Shown in pieces: positions 1-7,887 of a stretch of DNA of 64,000 nucleotides. The stretch is from JBDIVL01 sp039794405 (GTDB taxonomy: Bacteria; Planctomycetota; Brocadiia; Brocadiales; Brocadiaceae), in contig JBDIVL010000006.1 in NCBI GenBank assembly GCA_039794405.1, forward strand, positions 1 to 64,000, given 5' to 3'. The translations under genes and the position numbers were made by a program. How positions within the stretch are numbered: the first letter of the stretch is position 1; the number at the start of each line of letters is the position of its first letter. Below the pieces are notes generated by a model. It had not been told where the DNA came from, made no database searches, and was given only the letters and a program-made list of their open reading frames with translations.

Positions 1-117
1 CAGAATGAGAAGCCCGATAGATGCCCATTTTGTCCCTGATGATCTCCAGATTTCTCTCACTATGTATGCAACTGACGCTATCACATATACAATCAACGTG
101 ATGTTTATTAAACTCAT
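1..117 (-). CDS. N-terminal start of a CcsA/ResC-like cytochrome c assembly membrane protein (partial)
   Basis: The first 39 codons of a minus-strand gene that runs off the left edge. An ATG at 115-117 is preceded by a strong AGGAGG ribosome binding site. The peptide begins MSLINITLIVYVIASVAYIV and continues with a basic loop, IVREIWRSSGTKW, before a second hydrophobic stretch starts. A short N-terminal transmembrane helix followed by an Arg/Lys turn is the usual opening of CcsA (CcsB/ResC) heme-handling proteins of the system II cytochrome c maturation pathway. That would suit an organism rich in c-type cytochromes. Too little is visible to be sure of the family; the start codon and strand are well supported. 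Confidence 0.5.
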   Translation of the reverse strand, partial: MSLINITLIVYVIASVAYIVREIWRSSGTKWASIGLLIL

Positions 118-421
118 CTAATTGTTCCTCCTTTTCACAAATACATAAGGTTATGAGCTGTCAGCAATCAGCTTACCGTTCGTGGATGGATAAGTAGATG
201 TGTTGGTGAGTAAATGAATGTAAACTCATTCACCTATCACCCATTTACTCATCCACCTATAGTCAATAATTGGGTAGAAGTTGTAAGACGACCGCTAATA
301 GCTGATCTGGTTTAAAATTTAACGTGCATACTAAAACATTATTTTGACATAATTAGTTCCCTTAAAAAGAGGGATTTTTACCGATCAGGCAAATTTAGCT
401 CTTAGGTAGTGTGGTGCTATT
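118..421. other. Intergenic region, no gene seen
   Basis: About 300 bases between the left-edge gene and the hydrogenase endopeptidase. It contains a pair of imperfect inverted copies of a tract resembling TGGATGAGTAAATGGGTGA near 185-260 (the two halves could form a long hairpin). A tract with similar wording lies near 9430-9480. I see no open frame or RNA gene. Confidence 0.5.
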
Positions 422-949
422 CTAATGATAAGAATTTACCAGAAAGTGGATATCCTGCAGTATATGCGTCACAGCTTCCTGTATTGCATCTTTAACTTCT
501 GGAGAAAGTTCAGTGCCATCTGTAAAATGTTTTCCTTCAATGCCGTAGATGATAAAATAATGGGGAAGCTGCTTCAGTATTCGTGCAAGTTCGATAGCCT
601 CGACAATACTAAAAGAGTGGGTAGAGAGGTTAATAAATTTTGGAATGGGTCGTGTATGTACGTCAAACCTGTGGAGAGTTCCTGGTCTTGCACCAGAGGA
701 AACTGCATCTATGAGAATAACAGCATAAAAATTTTTCCAGTACTCTATTAATGCTGCACCGTCACTATTTCCTTCGAGAATAATAACATTTCTGGGTGCC
801 TGTTTTTTCAGATGTTGAACAACATATAATCCTACTGCATCATCACTACGGTAGATATTACCAATACCGATAACTAAAATACGGGGGTTGTTTGTGTCAC
901 TAATATGAATGATTTGTGAATTCTTATGAAGCGGATTTACGGGTGGCAT
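422..949 (-). CDS. Hydrogenase maturation endopeptidase (HyaD/HybD/HoxW family)
   Basis: A 175-residue nickel-dependent protease that removes the C-terminal tail of the hydrogenase large subunit once Ni is inserted. The family signature GIGNIYRSDDAVG lies near residues 28-40. The expected metal-binding acidic and histidine residues are present as an Asp in the first motif, an Asp in ILIDAVSSG and a His in LSTHSFSIVEA. The length is normal for the family (150-180), with a somewhat extended N-terminus (about 24 residues before the first strand); no later Met before the core offers a better start. It is the last gene of the hydrogenase operon, separated from the large subunit by a composite palindromic repeat. 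Its likely substrate is that large subunit, which ends ...LKLRIDRE shortly after its DPCxxC motif. Confidence 0.9.
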   Translation of the reverse strand: MPPVNPLHKNSQIIHISDTNNPRILVIGIGNIYRSDDAVGLYVVQHLKKQAPRNVIILEGNSDGAALIEYWKNFYAVILIDAVSSGARPGTLHRFDVHTRPIPKFINLSTHSFSIVEAIELARILKQLPHYFIIYGIEGKHFTDGTELSPEVKDAIQEAVTHILQDIHFLVNSYH

Positions 950-983
950 GGATAACCTAATTGTCTATCTTTAATTTAACACA

Positions 984-1146
984 TAGGAATTTTAATGTAG
1001 GGGCAGGTTTTAAACTTGCCCCTACATGTGTTCGCCCTTGCCCTGCACGATTTAAAATGTTTCTGTTTATTTCCATTTGGGCGAACACAAGGTTCGCTCC
1101 TACGCAGGTATTACAAAAAGTCGCCAAAGGCAGCCTAATTAAATAA
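984..1146. repeat. Composite palindromic repeat element (family A/B)
   Basis: A near-complete copy of a dispersed element. It opens with ATAGGAATTTTAATG, then a 29-nt hairpin at 997-1025 with arms GTAGGGGCAGG and its complement. A second inverted pair built on TTCGCCC / GGGCGAAC follows, then GTTCGCTCCTAC, and it closes with GTCGCCAAAGGCAGCCTAATT. Related copies lie near 2537, 9258, 13012, 28240 and 30060. No protein is encoded. Confidence 0.8.
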
Positions 1147-1155
1147 AATCTCATT

Positions 1156-2460
1156 TTATTCACGGTCTATCCTGAGTTTCAAAAAATGAGCAGAGCATGA
1201 AATACACGGGTCGTAGTTGCGTATTGCCTTCTCACAATTATGCCTAAGTTTTTCAGAGGGAAGGTCTATGTATTTAGGGATAAACTGCCAAAGATCATTT
1301 TCAATACATTTTTGATTTTGTGATGTAGGCGGAACAATCTTCGCATCAAGAATTATACCATTATCATCGATACGGTAACGATGATAGAGAATACCACGGG
1401 GCGCTTCGGTGCAACCATATCCTGTACCAGCAATTGATTGAAATTGTATGGCTGGTTTTTCTGGTTTTTCATACTGATCTATAATTCGTAAAGCTTCATC
1501 ACAGGCATATACAATTTCCACAGACCGAATGATAATGCTTTTAAACGGGTTACGGCAAACAGGTGAAAGTCCGGCAAATTGTGCTGCCTCTTTTGCCAGA
1601 GGGGAAAGCCGGTCAAAATTTAAATTATACCGGGCTAGAGGACCTGCGAGGTATGCACCACGTTCTTTATGTTTTGAATGAAGTGCTGTTGAGTATGGCA
1701 CCTGTTCTTCAATAAAGTGATTATCGTATTCATCTAGAGAAATATCCAATCCTTTATTTGAAACGAGTCTGCCTTCGTTAATCGGATATTCTTCCGGATG
1801 CCGAAGGGAAACAAATTCATAATCTTGATCAAAATCAGGGAAATCAAATTTGGCTGTCCAGCGTACAGTTTCCAAAGCAACGTCCCTTGCCCATTTTAAC
1901 CTTTCAATAAGGGGATTCAACTCTTGCCTTGTTAGTACTTTATAAAATCCTCCCACACGTATGTTTATAGGATGTATTGATCTGCCACCCAAAAGGGTGA
2001 CAATTTCATTACCTATTTTTTTTAACTGTAGTCCATTCTGGATGATATCAGGATAATCTTTTGCCATTTGGATAACATCATCATAACCAAGAAAATCAGG
2101 TGCATGGAGCATATATACGCTAAGTGCGTGGCTTTCTATCCATTCTCCACAGTAAATAAGCCTGCGTAAGGCACGAAGCTGGCCATTAACCTTAACGCCA
2201 AATGCATTTTCCATTGCATGCGATGAGCTCATGAGATAAGCGATTGGGCAAATACCACAGATGCGGGCAGTAATATCCGGTGCCTCATTGAAAGAGCGCC
2301 CACGCAAAAAAGCTTCAAAAAAACGGGGAGGTTCGAAGATTTTGAGCTTAACATCCGCAACAGTGCCTTCTTTTATTTTTATATACAAAGCACCCTCACC
2401 CTCGACACGGGTAAGGTAATCAACTTTAATCGTTTTGGTTTTAACCTTATCATTTTTCAT
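1156..2460 (-). CDS. hydA: [NiFe]-hydrogenase large (alpha) subunit, group 3b type
   Basis: The 434-residue catalytic subunit carrying the Ni-Fe(CN)2CO centre for H2 oxidation or evolution. The two cysteine pairs that hold the metal are visible: ARICGICPIAYLMSS near residues 65-80 and DPCISCSAHFL close to the C-terminus. Eight residues (KLRIDRE and one more) follow that motif, the short tail expected to be cut by the endopeptidase. The nickel-site residue is Cys, not selenocysteine, although the organism has a tRNA-Sec. Length and gene order (hydB, hydG, hydD, hydA) match the cytoplasmic NAD(P)-linked sulfhydrogenase type known from Pyrococcus and many bacteria. A 214-base gap holding a palindromic repeat separates it from the small subunit, which is unusual for subunits that are made together. 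An ATG start with no better alternative was kept. Confidence 0.93.
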   Translation of the reverse strand: MKNDKVKTKTIKVDYLTRVEGEGALYIKIKEGTVADVKLKIFEPPRFFEAFLRGRSFNEAPDITARICGICPIAYLMSSSHAMENAFGVKVNGQLRALRRLIYCGEWIESHALSVYMLHAPDFLGYDDVIQMAKDYPDIIQNGLQLKKIGNEIVTLLGGRSIHPINIRVGGFYKVLTRQELNPLIERLKWARDVALETVRWTAKFDFPDFDQDYEFVSLRHPEEYPINEGRLVSNKGLDISLDEYDNHFIEEQVPYSTALHSKHKERGAYLAGPLARYNLNFDRLSPLAKEAAQFAGLSPVCRNPFKSIIIRSVEIVYACDEALRIIDQYEKPEKPAIQFQSIAGTGYGCTEAPRGILYHRYRIDDNGIILDAKIVPPTSQNQKCIENDLWQFIPKYIDLPSEKLRHNCEKAIRNYDPCISCSAHFLKLRIDRE

Positions 2461-2536
2461 AATAGTATCGAGTCTGGATGCAGATAAATATACGTGTTAT
2501 CTGTATTTATCCATGCTAATCTGTGGCTAATTTATG

Positions 2537-2655
2537 TGTGGGAATTCCAATGTTCTGTTGTAGGGGCGAAGTATTTGCTGTCGAGAATATAAAGATTGTA
2601 CTCAAGCTCATATCAAGCAAATGCTTCGCCCCTACTGTGGTTCACAAACAAAATT
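2537..2655. repeat. Palindromic repeat between hydD and hydA
   Basis: A large inverted repeat: arm GTAGGGGCGAAGTATTTGCT at 2560-2579 pairs with the segment ending at 2635, with one mismatch, around a loop of about 36 nt. It is preceded by GGGAATTCCAATGTTCTGTT, matching the left end of the other family A elements. It lies inside the hydrogenase operon and could form a strong RNA hairpin between the two subunit genes. Confidence 0.75.
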
Positions 2656-2674
2656 TAAATAATATGTAAGAAAC

Positions 2675-3454
2675 TTATTTCTCGTGAGCTTCGCTTTCTT
2701 TGCGAAAAGGTTCTGCATTGCCGTAATAGGTACGGAATATCCGTACGATATCTTCTTCCTTCATTCCCAGGTGACGAAACCAATTGCTTAAAGATGCTGT
2801 ATTCGGTGTTTCTTTTGGACCATAACAGCTATAACAACCCCGATTATATGTCGGGCAAAGTGCATTACATCCTGCACGGGTTACAGGTCCCATACAGGGA
2901 ACACCGTGAGCGACCATCACACAAACATTTCCACGTCTTTTACATTCAATACAAACACTGTACGATGTCGAATTCGGCCTACGTCCATGCAGGAATCCAG
3001 TGATAACATCGAGAAGTTGATGTTTGTTAATGGGACAACCCTCTAACTCATAATCTACATGGACATGATGAGAAAATGGTGTTGATTTGTCAAGTGTATC
3101 AACGTATTCAGGAGAAGGATATGTCGTGGAAATAAAATCTTTTACATTTACGAAATTGCGTAACGCCTGAATACCACCCGCCGAAGCACATGCGCCGGCG
3201 GCTATTAAAAGCTTGGATTCTTTTCGGATTTTGTGAATGCGATTAACATCTTGCTGAGTAGTAACCGACCCCTCAGCAATGGAAATATCATAGGGTCCCT
3301 TTTGGGTAGCACTTGAGGCCTCCAGGAAATATGCGAGTTCAACATTATCGGTTAAAGTGAGTAACTCATCTTCGCAGTTTAAAACGGTTAATTGACAACC
3401 ATCACAGGATGCAAATTTCCAGACGGCAAGTTTTGGTTTTCGTTTTTGGACCAT
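2675..3454 (-). CDS. hydD: [NiFe]-hydrogenase small (delta) subunit
   Basis: A 259-residue electron-transfer subunit that holds Fe-S clusters between the NiFe site and the flavin subunit. The proximal-cluster motif WKFASCDGCQLTVLNC is near residue 10. Further cysteines occur in AAGACASAGG, in YELEGCPI and in the central run CIECKRRGNVCVMV through CNALCPTYNRGCYSCYG. There is no Tat signal, so the enzyme is cytoplasmic. A longer frame reaches 3571 but would overlap the flavin subunit by over 100 bases. The ATG at 3452-3454, four bases after that gene's stop with a GGGAAA upstream, gives the normal N-terminus MVQKRKPKLAVWKF. Translationally coupled with hydG. Confidence 0.92.
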   Translation of the reverse strand: MVQKRKPKLAVWKFASCDGCQLTVLNCEDELLTLTDNVELAYFLEASSATQKGPYDISIAEGSVTTQQDVNRIHKIRKESKLLIAAGACASAGGIQALRNFVNVKDFISTTYPSPEYVDTLDKSTPFSHHVHVDYELEGCPINKHQLLDVITGFLHGRRPNSTSYSVCIECKRRGNVCVMVAHGVPCMGPVTRAGCNALCPTYNRGCYSCYGPKETPNTASLSNWFRHLGMKEEDIVRIFRTYYGNAEPFRKESEAHEK

Positions 3455-3458
3455 AAGA

Positions 3459-4298
3459 CTAAATTTCCCGTTTTCCAAAAAAGTTTTTGATACAGTCATA
3501 GCTAAAGACCGGACCATCCTTGCATACAAAGACTGGTCCAAACTGACAATGACCGCAAAAACCAACTCCACATTTCATATTACGTTCCATTGAAATAAAG
3601 ATATTTTCGTTTTTGACACCATAGTTTTGCAATTCAGTTATCGTGAATCGCATCATTACTTCAGGACCACAAATCATTGCAACAGTGCGTAAAGGATCAA
3701 ACTGTGTCCGGCGTATGAGTGTTGTAACCACACCCACATCTCCACGCCAGTCTTCTGTTGCATTATCAACAGTAACCTTTACTTCAACATCGAAGCGTCC
3801 TCTCCATTGTTCTAGTTCATTTCTGTAAAGTAAGTCTTCTGGTGCCCTAGTACCATAGAGAAGTGCAATTCTCCCATACCGTTTACGCTGTGAAATAAGT
3901 TGGTATAATGCGGGGCGGAGCGGTGCTAATCCAATTCCTCCGGCTACAATAACAACATCTTTTTCTTCCGATTTTTCCAATGGCCAGTAACTTCCCAATG
4001 GACCCCTTACCCCTAATATTTCTCCCTTTCTCAGTTTACGCAGTGCTTTTGTTACGATCCCTATTTCACGTATTGTATGCTTGAGTACTTTGGGATTAAC
4101 AGGATTACCGCTTATAGAGATCGGGACTTCTCCAATACCAAATACATAAAGCATGTTGAATTGCCCGGCAGCGAATGGGAATCCATCAGCACTCTCTGCT
4201 GGTTCGAGGTCAATTGTAAATGTGTCACGTGTCTCTTTTTTTATTCGTTGAATACGAAACGGTTTGGGAGACATTGGTTCTTGTGTGTTTTTTATCAT
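3459..4298 (-). CDS. hydG: Hydrogenase FAD/NAD(P)-binding (gamma) subunit
   Basis: A 279-residue ferredoxin-NADP reductase-like protein that passes electrons between the Fe-S chain and NAD(P). The FAD-binding part contains AGQFNMLYVFGIGEVPIS. The nucleotide-binding part contains GGIGLAPLRPALYQL and CGPEVMMRFT. The C-terminal [2Fe-2S] site is MKCGVGFCGHCQFGPVFVC, the pattern used in this subunit and in dihydroorotate dehydrogenase K subunits. The ATG overlaps the stop of the cNMP-domain gene by four bases (ATGA) and the stop is four bases before hydD, so the three are co-translated. Confidence 0.92.
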   Translation of the reverse strand: MIKNTQEPMSPKPFRIQRIKKETRDTFTIDLEPAESADGFPFAAGQFNMLYVFGIGEVPISISGNPVNPKVLKHTIREIGIVTKALRKLRKGEILGVRGPLGSYWPLEKSEEKDVVIVAGGIGLAPLRPALYQLISQRKRYGRIALLYGTRAPEDLLYRNELEQWRGRFDVEVKVTVDNATEDWRGDVGVVTTLIRRTQFDPLRTVAMICGPEVMMRFTITELQNYGVKNENIFISMERNMKCGVGFCGHCQFGPVFVCKDGPVFSYDCIKNFFGKREI

Positions 4299-4756
4299 TT
4301 ATGAATACCATAGACGTCGAGAAGTTGTAATCTTGTTGCCTCTAACCGTGATGTGATGATACCTGCAAAACGCTTAAGCAATTCGTATCCCAAATCATGA
4401 TCCTGTTCACATTTGGAGCGCAGGCATCCTCCATCGAGAACAATTACATCGGAAGTCTCGATTGCTTGTGCATCAAAACGCCAGCGATGGGGCGGTATTA
4501 ACCATGACCAACCTAAAACATCTCCATCTCCAATTGTCTGTATTGTAATAGGACCGCGTTCCGGCGCATAGAGTTGTATGGCTACTTTGCCATGGCGAAT
4601 GATATAAAAGTAACTTGCTTCTTCGCCTTCGTGGAAAATAAACTGTCCTTCGTTAAATTGTTTATTCGATGCGCATCCTTCAATAAAAACGATATGGCGG
4701 GGATCGAGGTTTTTTAAGAAAGGGTGTTCTGACAAATTTTGCCCGGATATCTGCAT
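4295..4756 (-). CDS. Stand-alone cyclic-nucleotide-binding domain protein of the hydrogenase operon
   Basis: A 153-residue protein consisting of one Crp-like beta-barrel domain. It shows the FHEGEEASYFYIIRHGKVAI stretch of the phosphate-binding-cassette fold and IGDGDVLGWSWLIPP further on. The chain ends about 45 residues after the barrel with one helix (RLEATRLQLLDVYGIHK), so there is no room for the helix-turn-helix DNA-binding domain of Crp/Fnr. It is embedded between hydB (15 bases downstream of its stop) and hydG (4-base overlap), so it is made in step with the hydrogenase. It probably regulates, or is an accessory part of, the enzyme rather than being a transcription factor. The canonical RxA cAMP ligand pair is not obvious, so the ligand is unknown. 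Confidence 0.85.
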   Translation of the reverse strand: MQISGQNLSEHPFLKNLDPRHIVFIEGCASNKQFNEGQFIFHEGEEASYFYIIRHGKVAIQLYAPERGPITIQTIGDGDVLGWSWLIPPHRWRFDAQAIETSDVIVLDGGCLRSKCEQDHDLGYELLKRFAGIITSRLEATRLQLLDVYGIHK

Positions 4757-4771
4757 AATTTTTCTCCTTCG

Positions 4772-5923
4772 TTAAGGTGATTGCCGGGTAGCTTGATCAC
4801 TTTCACGAATAGCACGGGCCTCTTCTGTAATGTCAATTGCAACAGGGCACCATGTGATACAACGTCCACAACCAACGCAACCCGTTGTACCGAATTGATC
4901 AATCCATGTGGCAATCTTGTGTATCAACCATTGACGATAACGGGACCGTATCGAGTACCGGGTGTTTCCTCCGTGAATATATGAGTGGTCCAGATTGAAA
5001 CAGGAATCCAGTTTCCTCCAACGTTTCGCATGCTCTCCTGACACATCGGTTGCATCTTCTACAGTAGCACAGAAGCAGGTTGGACATACAAGTGTACAAT
5101 TAGCGCAGGCTAAACAGCGTTGTGCGACATCATCCCAGCGTGGGTGTTCATAATTTCTATAGAGGATATCTTTAATATTATGAGTATCCAAAAATCTTCC
5201 CATATGCTTTGCGGTGTTTCTTATAATATTATGAGCAGTGTTTTTCTCCTCTTCTGTTGCTTTTCTGCAGGGAATCTCCTGGAAAACTTCAGCTCCTCGC
5301 TCGGTCTCTATCTCTACCAGAAAACAATGCCTATGGTTTTCTAAAATCTCAGTCATGGCAATATCAAAACCAAGGTCTGCCTTTGGTCCTGTACCCATGG
5401 ATACACAGAAACACGTGCCTCCGGCTTTTCCACAATTGATGGCAGCAATAAAGGCATCCTCTCGTCGTGATTTGTATTGAGGGTCAACGAATTTCCCTTT
5501 TATAAAGACCTTATCCTGGATTGAGATGGCATATATATCGCATGAACGGGCACCAAGAAAGGCGAATTTTGGAACTGCTTCATCTTTCTCTATGATTTGA
5601 AAACTATTCCCGTTACGTTTAGCTTGCCATAAGTTCTGTACCGATGGAAAGAGGAAATTTTTCCATGAATGCGGACCAACTACATATCCAAAGAGTGCAT
5701 TATCATCTCGTTTTTTGAGACGATACATGCCACCGTCCTGCTCATCTGTCCATCCAATGGGAAGATCAGAGACGTTGCTTAGTTTACTATATATGATAGA
5801 ACCCTCTCCAAGGGTTGGTCCTATTATCTGGTAGCCTCTCTTGATCAGAGTATCAAGCAGTATCTGAAAATGTTCCCGTTCCAAAATAACCTGATCTTTA
5901 ACCTGTATTGGTAGTTTTTGCAT
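4772..5923 (-). CDS. hydB: Hydrogenase iron-sulfur (beta) subunit, 4Fe-4S dicluster domain
   Basis: A 383-residue subunit homologous to sulfhydrogenase beta / anaerobic sulfite reductase A. The N-terminal two thirds carries FAFLGARSCDIYAISIQDK and a Cys-rich stretch CGKAGGTCFCVSMGTG. Two ferredoxin-type motifs lie in the C-terminal third: CLACANCTLVCPTCFC and CVGCGRCITWCPVAID. It wires electrons between the NiFe dimer and the flavin subunit or an external carrier. It is the first hydrogenase structural gene in the transcribed direction. A good ATG (MQKLPIQVKDQ) opens the gene, with AAGG about ten bases upstream. Confidence 0.92.
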   Translation of the reverse strand: MQKLPIQVKDQVILEREHFQILLDTLIKRGYQIIGPTLGEGSIIYSKLSNVSDLPIGWTDEQDGGMYRLKKRDDNALFGYVVGPHSWKNFLFPSVQNLWQAKRNGNSFQIIEKDEAVPKFAFLGARSCDIYAISIQDKVFIKGKFVDPQYKSRREDAFIAAINCGKAGGTCFCVSMGTGPKADLGFDIAMTEILENHRHCFLVEIETERGAEVFQEIPCRKATEEEKNTAHNIIRNTAKHMGRFLDTHNIKDILYRNYEHPRWDDVAQRCLACANCTLVCPTCFCATVEDATDVSGEHAKRWRKLDSCFNLDHSYIHGGNTRYSIRSRYRQWLIHKIATWIDQFGTTGCVGCGRCITWCPVAIDITEEARAIRESDQATRQSP

Positions 5924-6059
5924 AAACCCTGCCTTTTCCTCTTTTCATTGAAGAGGGTTACGAGATTTGTTGAATTTTTATAACCGTCTCTTTTCCCTCC
6001 TTTGTAACGGAGAGATTAAGGAGAGGTCTTCAACTCGATTTTGAATAGGCATCTAAATT

Positions 6060-6500
6060 CTACTTTGGCATTATCTTCAACCAGTCATCCATAGTAAGTA
6101 CAGGCACAATTTTTCCTGTTTGACTCGGTATAAGCGGGATAAAAAACTCTACCATTGCAGCATAGTCATTTGCTTCTGCAATGATAAAATAATCATGCTC
6201 TGTAACTGTAACGTATGCACCAAGTATCTTTATTCCCTTTTCTTCAGCCTTTTTCCTTTGTTCCCAAAACGTACTAAGCATTTTTGCACCATTGGCACTT
6301 CTTCCGGGACAATTTTCCGGGGTATGTGTCCAGTGAGCGACATAGAGTGTTCTTTTCTCAACACCTCCGGAAGGCCATTGCAATTCTTTTTCGTTTCCAC
6401 TTTTATTAGTAGGGTGTATGAGATAATTATCGGCATATAAAGAGCCGCAGCATATCAGTACAAAAAATAAAACAAAACCCCCAACCGTTCTATGCCTCAT
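6060..6500 (-). CDS. Small secreted alpha/beta-barrel protein (DUF3303-like), function unknown
   Basis: A 146-residue protein with a clear signal peptide (MRHRTVGGFVLFFVLICCGSLYA), so it is exported. The mature part has an LYVAHWTHTPENCPGRSANGA segment. This is followed by the alternating helix/strand pattern seen in small dimeric ferredoxin-like folds: KKAEEKGIKILGAYVTVTEH, DYFIIAEANDYAAMVEFF, then PVLTMDDWLKIM. The pattern resembles DUF3303 / muconolactone-isomerase-like proteins, but the family assignment is tentative. It lies between hypE and hydB on the same strand, yet the hydrogenase is cytoplasmic, so a direct role in it is doubtful. An upstream AGGAGAAAACG supports the start. Confidence 0.7.
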   Translation of the reverse strand: MRHRTVGGFVLFFVLICCGSLYADNYLIHPTNKSGNEKELQWPSGGVEKRTLYVAHWTHTPENCPGRSANGAKMLSTFWEQRKKAEEKGIKILGAYVTVTEHDYFIIAEANDYAAMVEFFIPLIPSQTGKIVPVLTMDDWLKIMPK

Positions 6501-6861
6501 GTAACGTTTTCTCCTTTTTTTTCTAAGATAAATTAAGGTAAAGCTGGTAATAATTTTTACATGATATCTAAATAAAATTCACAGGTTTGCATGTGCTTAA
6601 GCTAAAATTGATCATACAACAAACCTTATATTCGTTCAAGCTGGAAAATATAAAAGATTTTACACCACCCGTAATAAAGCGCTTAACTCCACTAAAAGGA
6701 GAATCGACAAAGGTTAATACCTGAACAGAAGGAAGAGGCCAGGAAACTTGTGTTGTCAGATGCATAGGGAAACCTTTTCAACGTAGAGGACATATGGGAT
6801 GAAATAGAGAGGGTGCCGGGAAAGGGTAATGGAGACTGAAAAAAATCCCTGTCAGAGAAGA
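6501..6861. other. Intergenic region between hypE and the secreted-protein gene
   Basis: About 360 bases with no convincing gene. A 65-codon minus-strand frame (6568-6765) and a plus-strand frame over the same stretch (translating ...SFKLENIKDFTPPVIK...) both lack a ribosome binding site and recognisable content. The latter could be a decayed coding remnant. A promoter for the hydB-onward genes may lie here but I cannot point to it. Confidence 0.4.
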
Positions 6862-7872
6862 TTAGCAAATCCTGGGGAGTTGCTCACCGGAAAGCATATC
6901 TAATATACTTCTGTTTCCTATAGAAGTTTCCAAAAGTACCTTACCACGTGGTTCACTTACAATAGTACCTATAATTGAAGCATTTCTCCCCAGGGGGTTT
7001 TCCTTCATCGCCTCCAGTACTGCAGAAGCTGAATCCTTAGATACGATTGCTATAAGTTTTCCTTCATTAGCCAGATAAAGGGGATCGAAGCCTAATATTT
7101 CACATGCCCCTTTTACCTCTTCCTTCATCGGGATATCATCTTCTTTTATCAACATTCCATATTCAGATGAGATTACCAGCTCATTAAGAGTTGTAGCTAG
7201 CCCGCCTCTGGTGGGGTCTCTCATAGTTCGGATTCCATTTGACCTGGATATCATATCTTTAACAAGCTCGTGGAGGGCTGCACAATCACTTTCGACCTGA
7301 GATTCCATTTGTATGCCTTCTCTGTGGGTCATTATAGCTATTCCGTGTTCACCGATAGAGCCTGATACCAGTACTATATCACCCGGTCTTATCAGGGATG
7401 GCGAGAGATTTATACCTTCCTTTACCACGCCTATCCCGCTGGTGTTTATAAACAGCTTATCTCCTTTTCCCCTTTCAACAACCTTCGTATCACCGGTAAC
7501 GATCTTTACTCTTGCATGGCTGGCAGTTCTGGCCATAGAATCCACGATCATCTTTAAATCTTCCATGAGGATTCCTTCTTCAATAATAAAGGACACGCTT
7601 AAGTAAAGAGGTTCTGCTCCTCCTACGGCCAGATCATTTATGGTTCCACATATTGATAGTTTGCCAATGTCTCCTCCCGGAAAAAAAATGGGGTTTACCA
7701 CATAAGAGTCGGTGGTAAAAGCGAGCCTGGAGGCTGAGAGGTTAAAGATTGCCTGGTCGTTCAGGGGGGCAAGGTGTTCATTTTTAAACGCCTTCAGAAA
7801 GATGTCGTGTATGAGCTGATAACTCAACTTGCCGCCACTTCCATGGGATAAAAGAATTCGTTCTTGTTTCAT
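6862..7872 (-). CDS. hypE: Hydrogenase maturation factor HypE
   Basis: A 336-residue PurM-like ATPase that dehydrates the carbamoyl group on its own C-terminal cysteine to a thiocyanate, the source of the CN ligands of the NiFe site. The N-terminal SHGSGGKLSYQLIHDIF, TTDSYVV and MRDPTRGGLATTLNE motifs mark the fold and ATP site. The chain ends EQLPRIC, so the essential terminal Cys336 is present. It follows hypD by 15 bases on the same strand in the usual hypC-hypD-hypE order. Confidence 0.96.
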   Translation of the reverse strand: MKQERILLSHGSGGKLSYQLIHDIFLKAFKNEHLAPLNDQAIFNLSASRLAFTTDSYVVNPIFFPGGDIGKLSICGTINDLAVGGAEPLYLSVSFIIEEGILMEDLKMIVDSMARTASHARVKIVTGDTKVVERGKGDKLFINTSGIGVVKEGINLSPSLIRPGDIVLVSGSIGEHGIAIMTHREGIQMESQVESDCAALHELVKDMISRSNGIRTMRDPTRGGLATTLNELVISSEYGMLIKEDDIPMKEEVKGACEILGFDPLYLANEGKLIAIVSKDSASAVLEAMKENPLGRNASIIGTIVSEPRGKVLLETSIGNRSILDMLSGEQLPRIC

Positions 7873-7887
7873 AAGTATGGTGATGGT

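Noticed and set aside
984..1146. Composite repeats as small genes (open frames on both strands at 957-1163)
   Set aside because: The frames are by-products of the inverted repeat; copies elsewhere do not keep the frame.
1156..2460. Possible selenocysteine hydrogenase, given the tRNA-Sec
   Set aside because: The C-terminal motif is DPCISCSAHFL, with Cys at the nickel site and no in-frame TGA.
6568..6765. A 65-codon minus-strand frame between hypE and the secreted-protein gene
   Set aside because: No start signal, no homology recognised; both strands read through the same stretch with equal plausibility.
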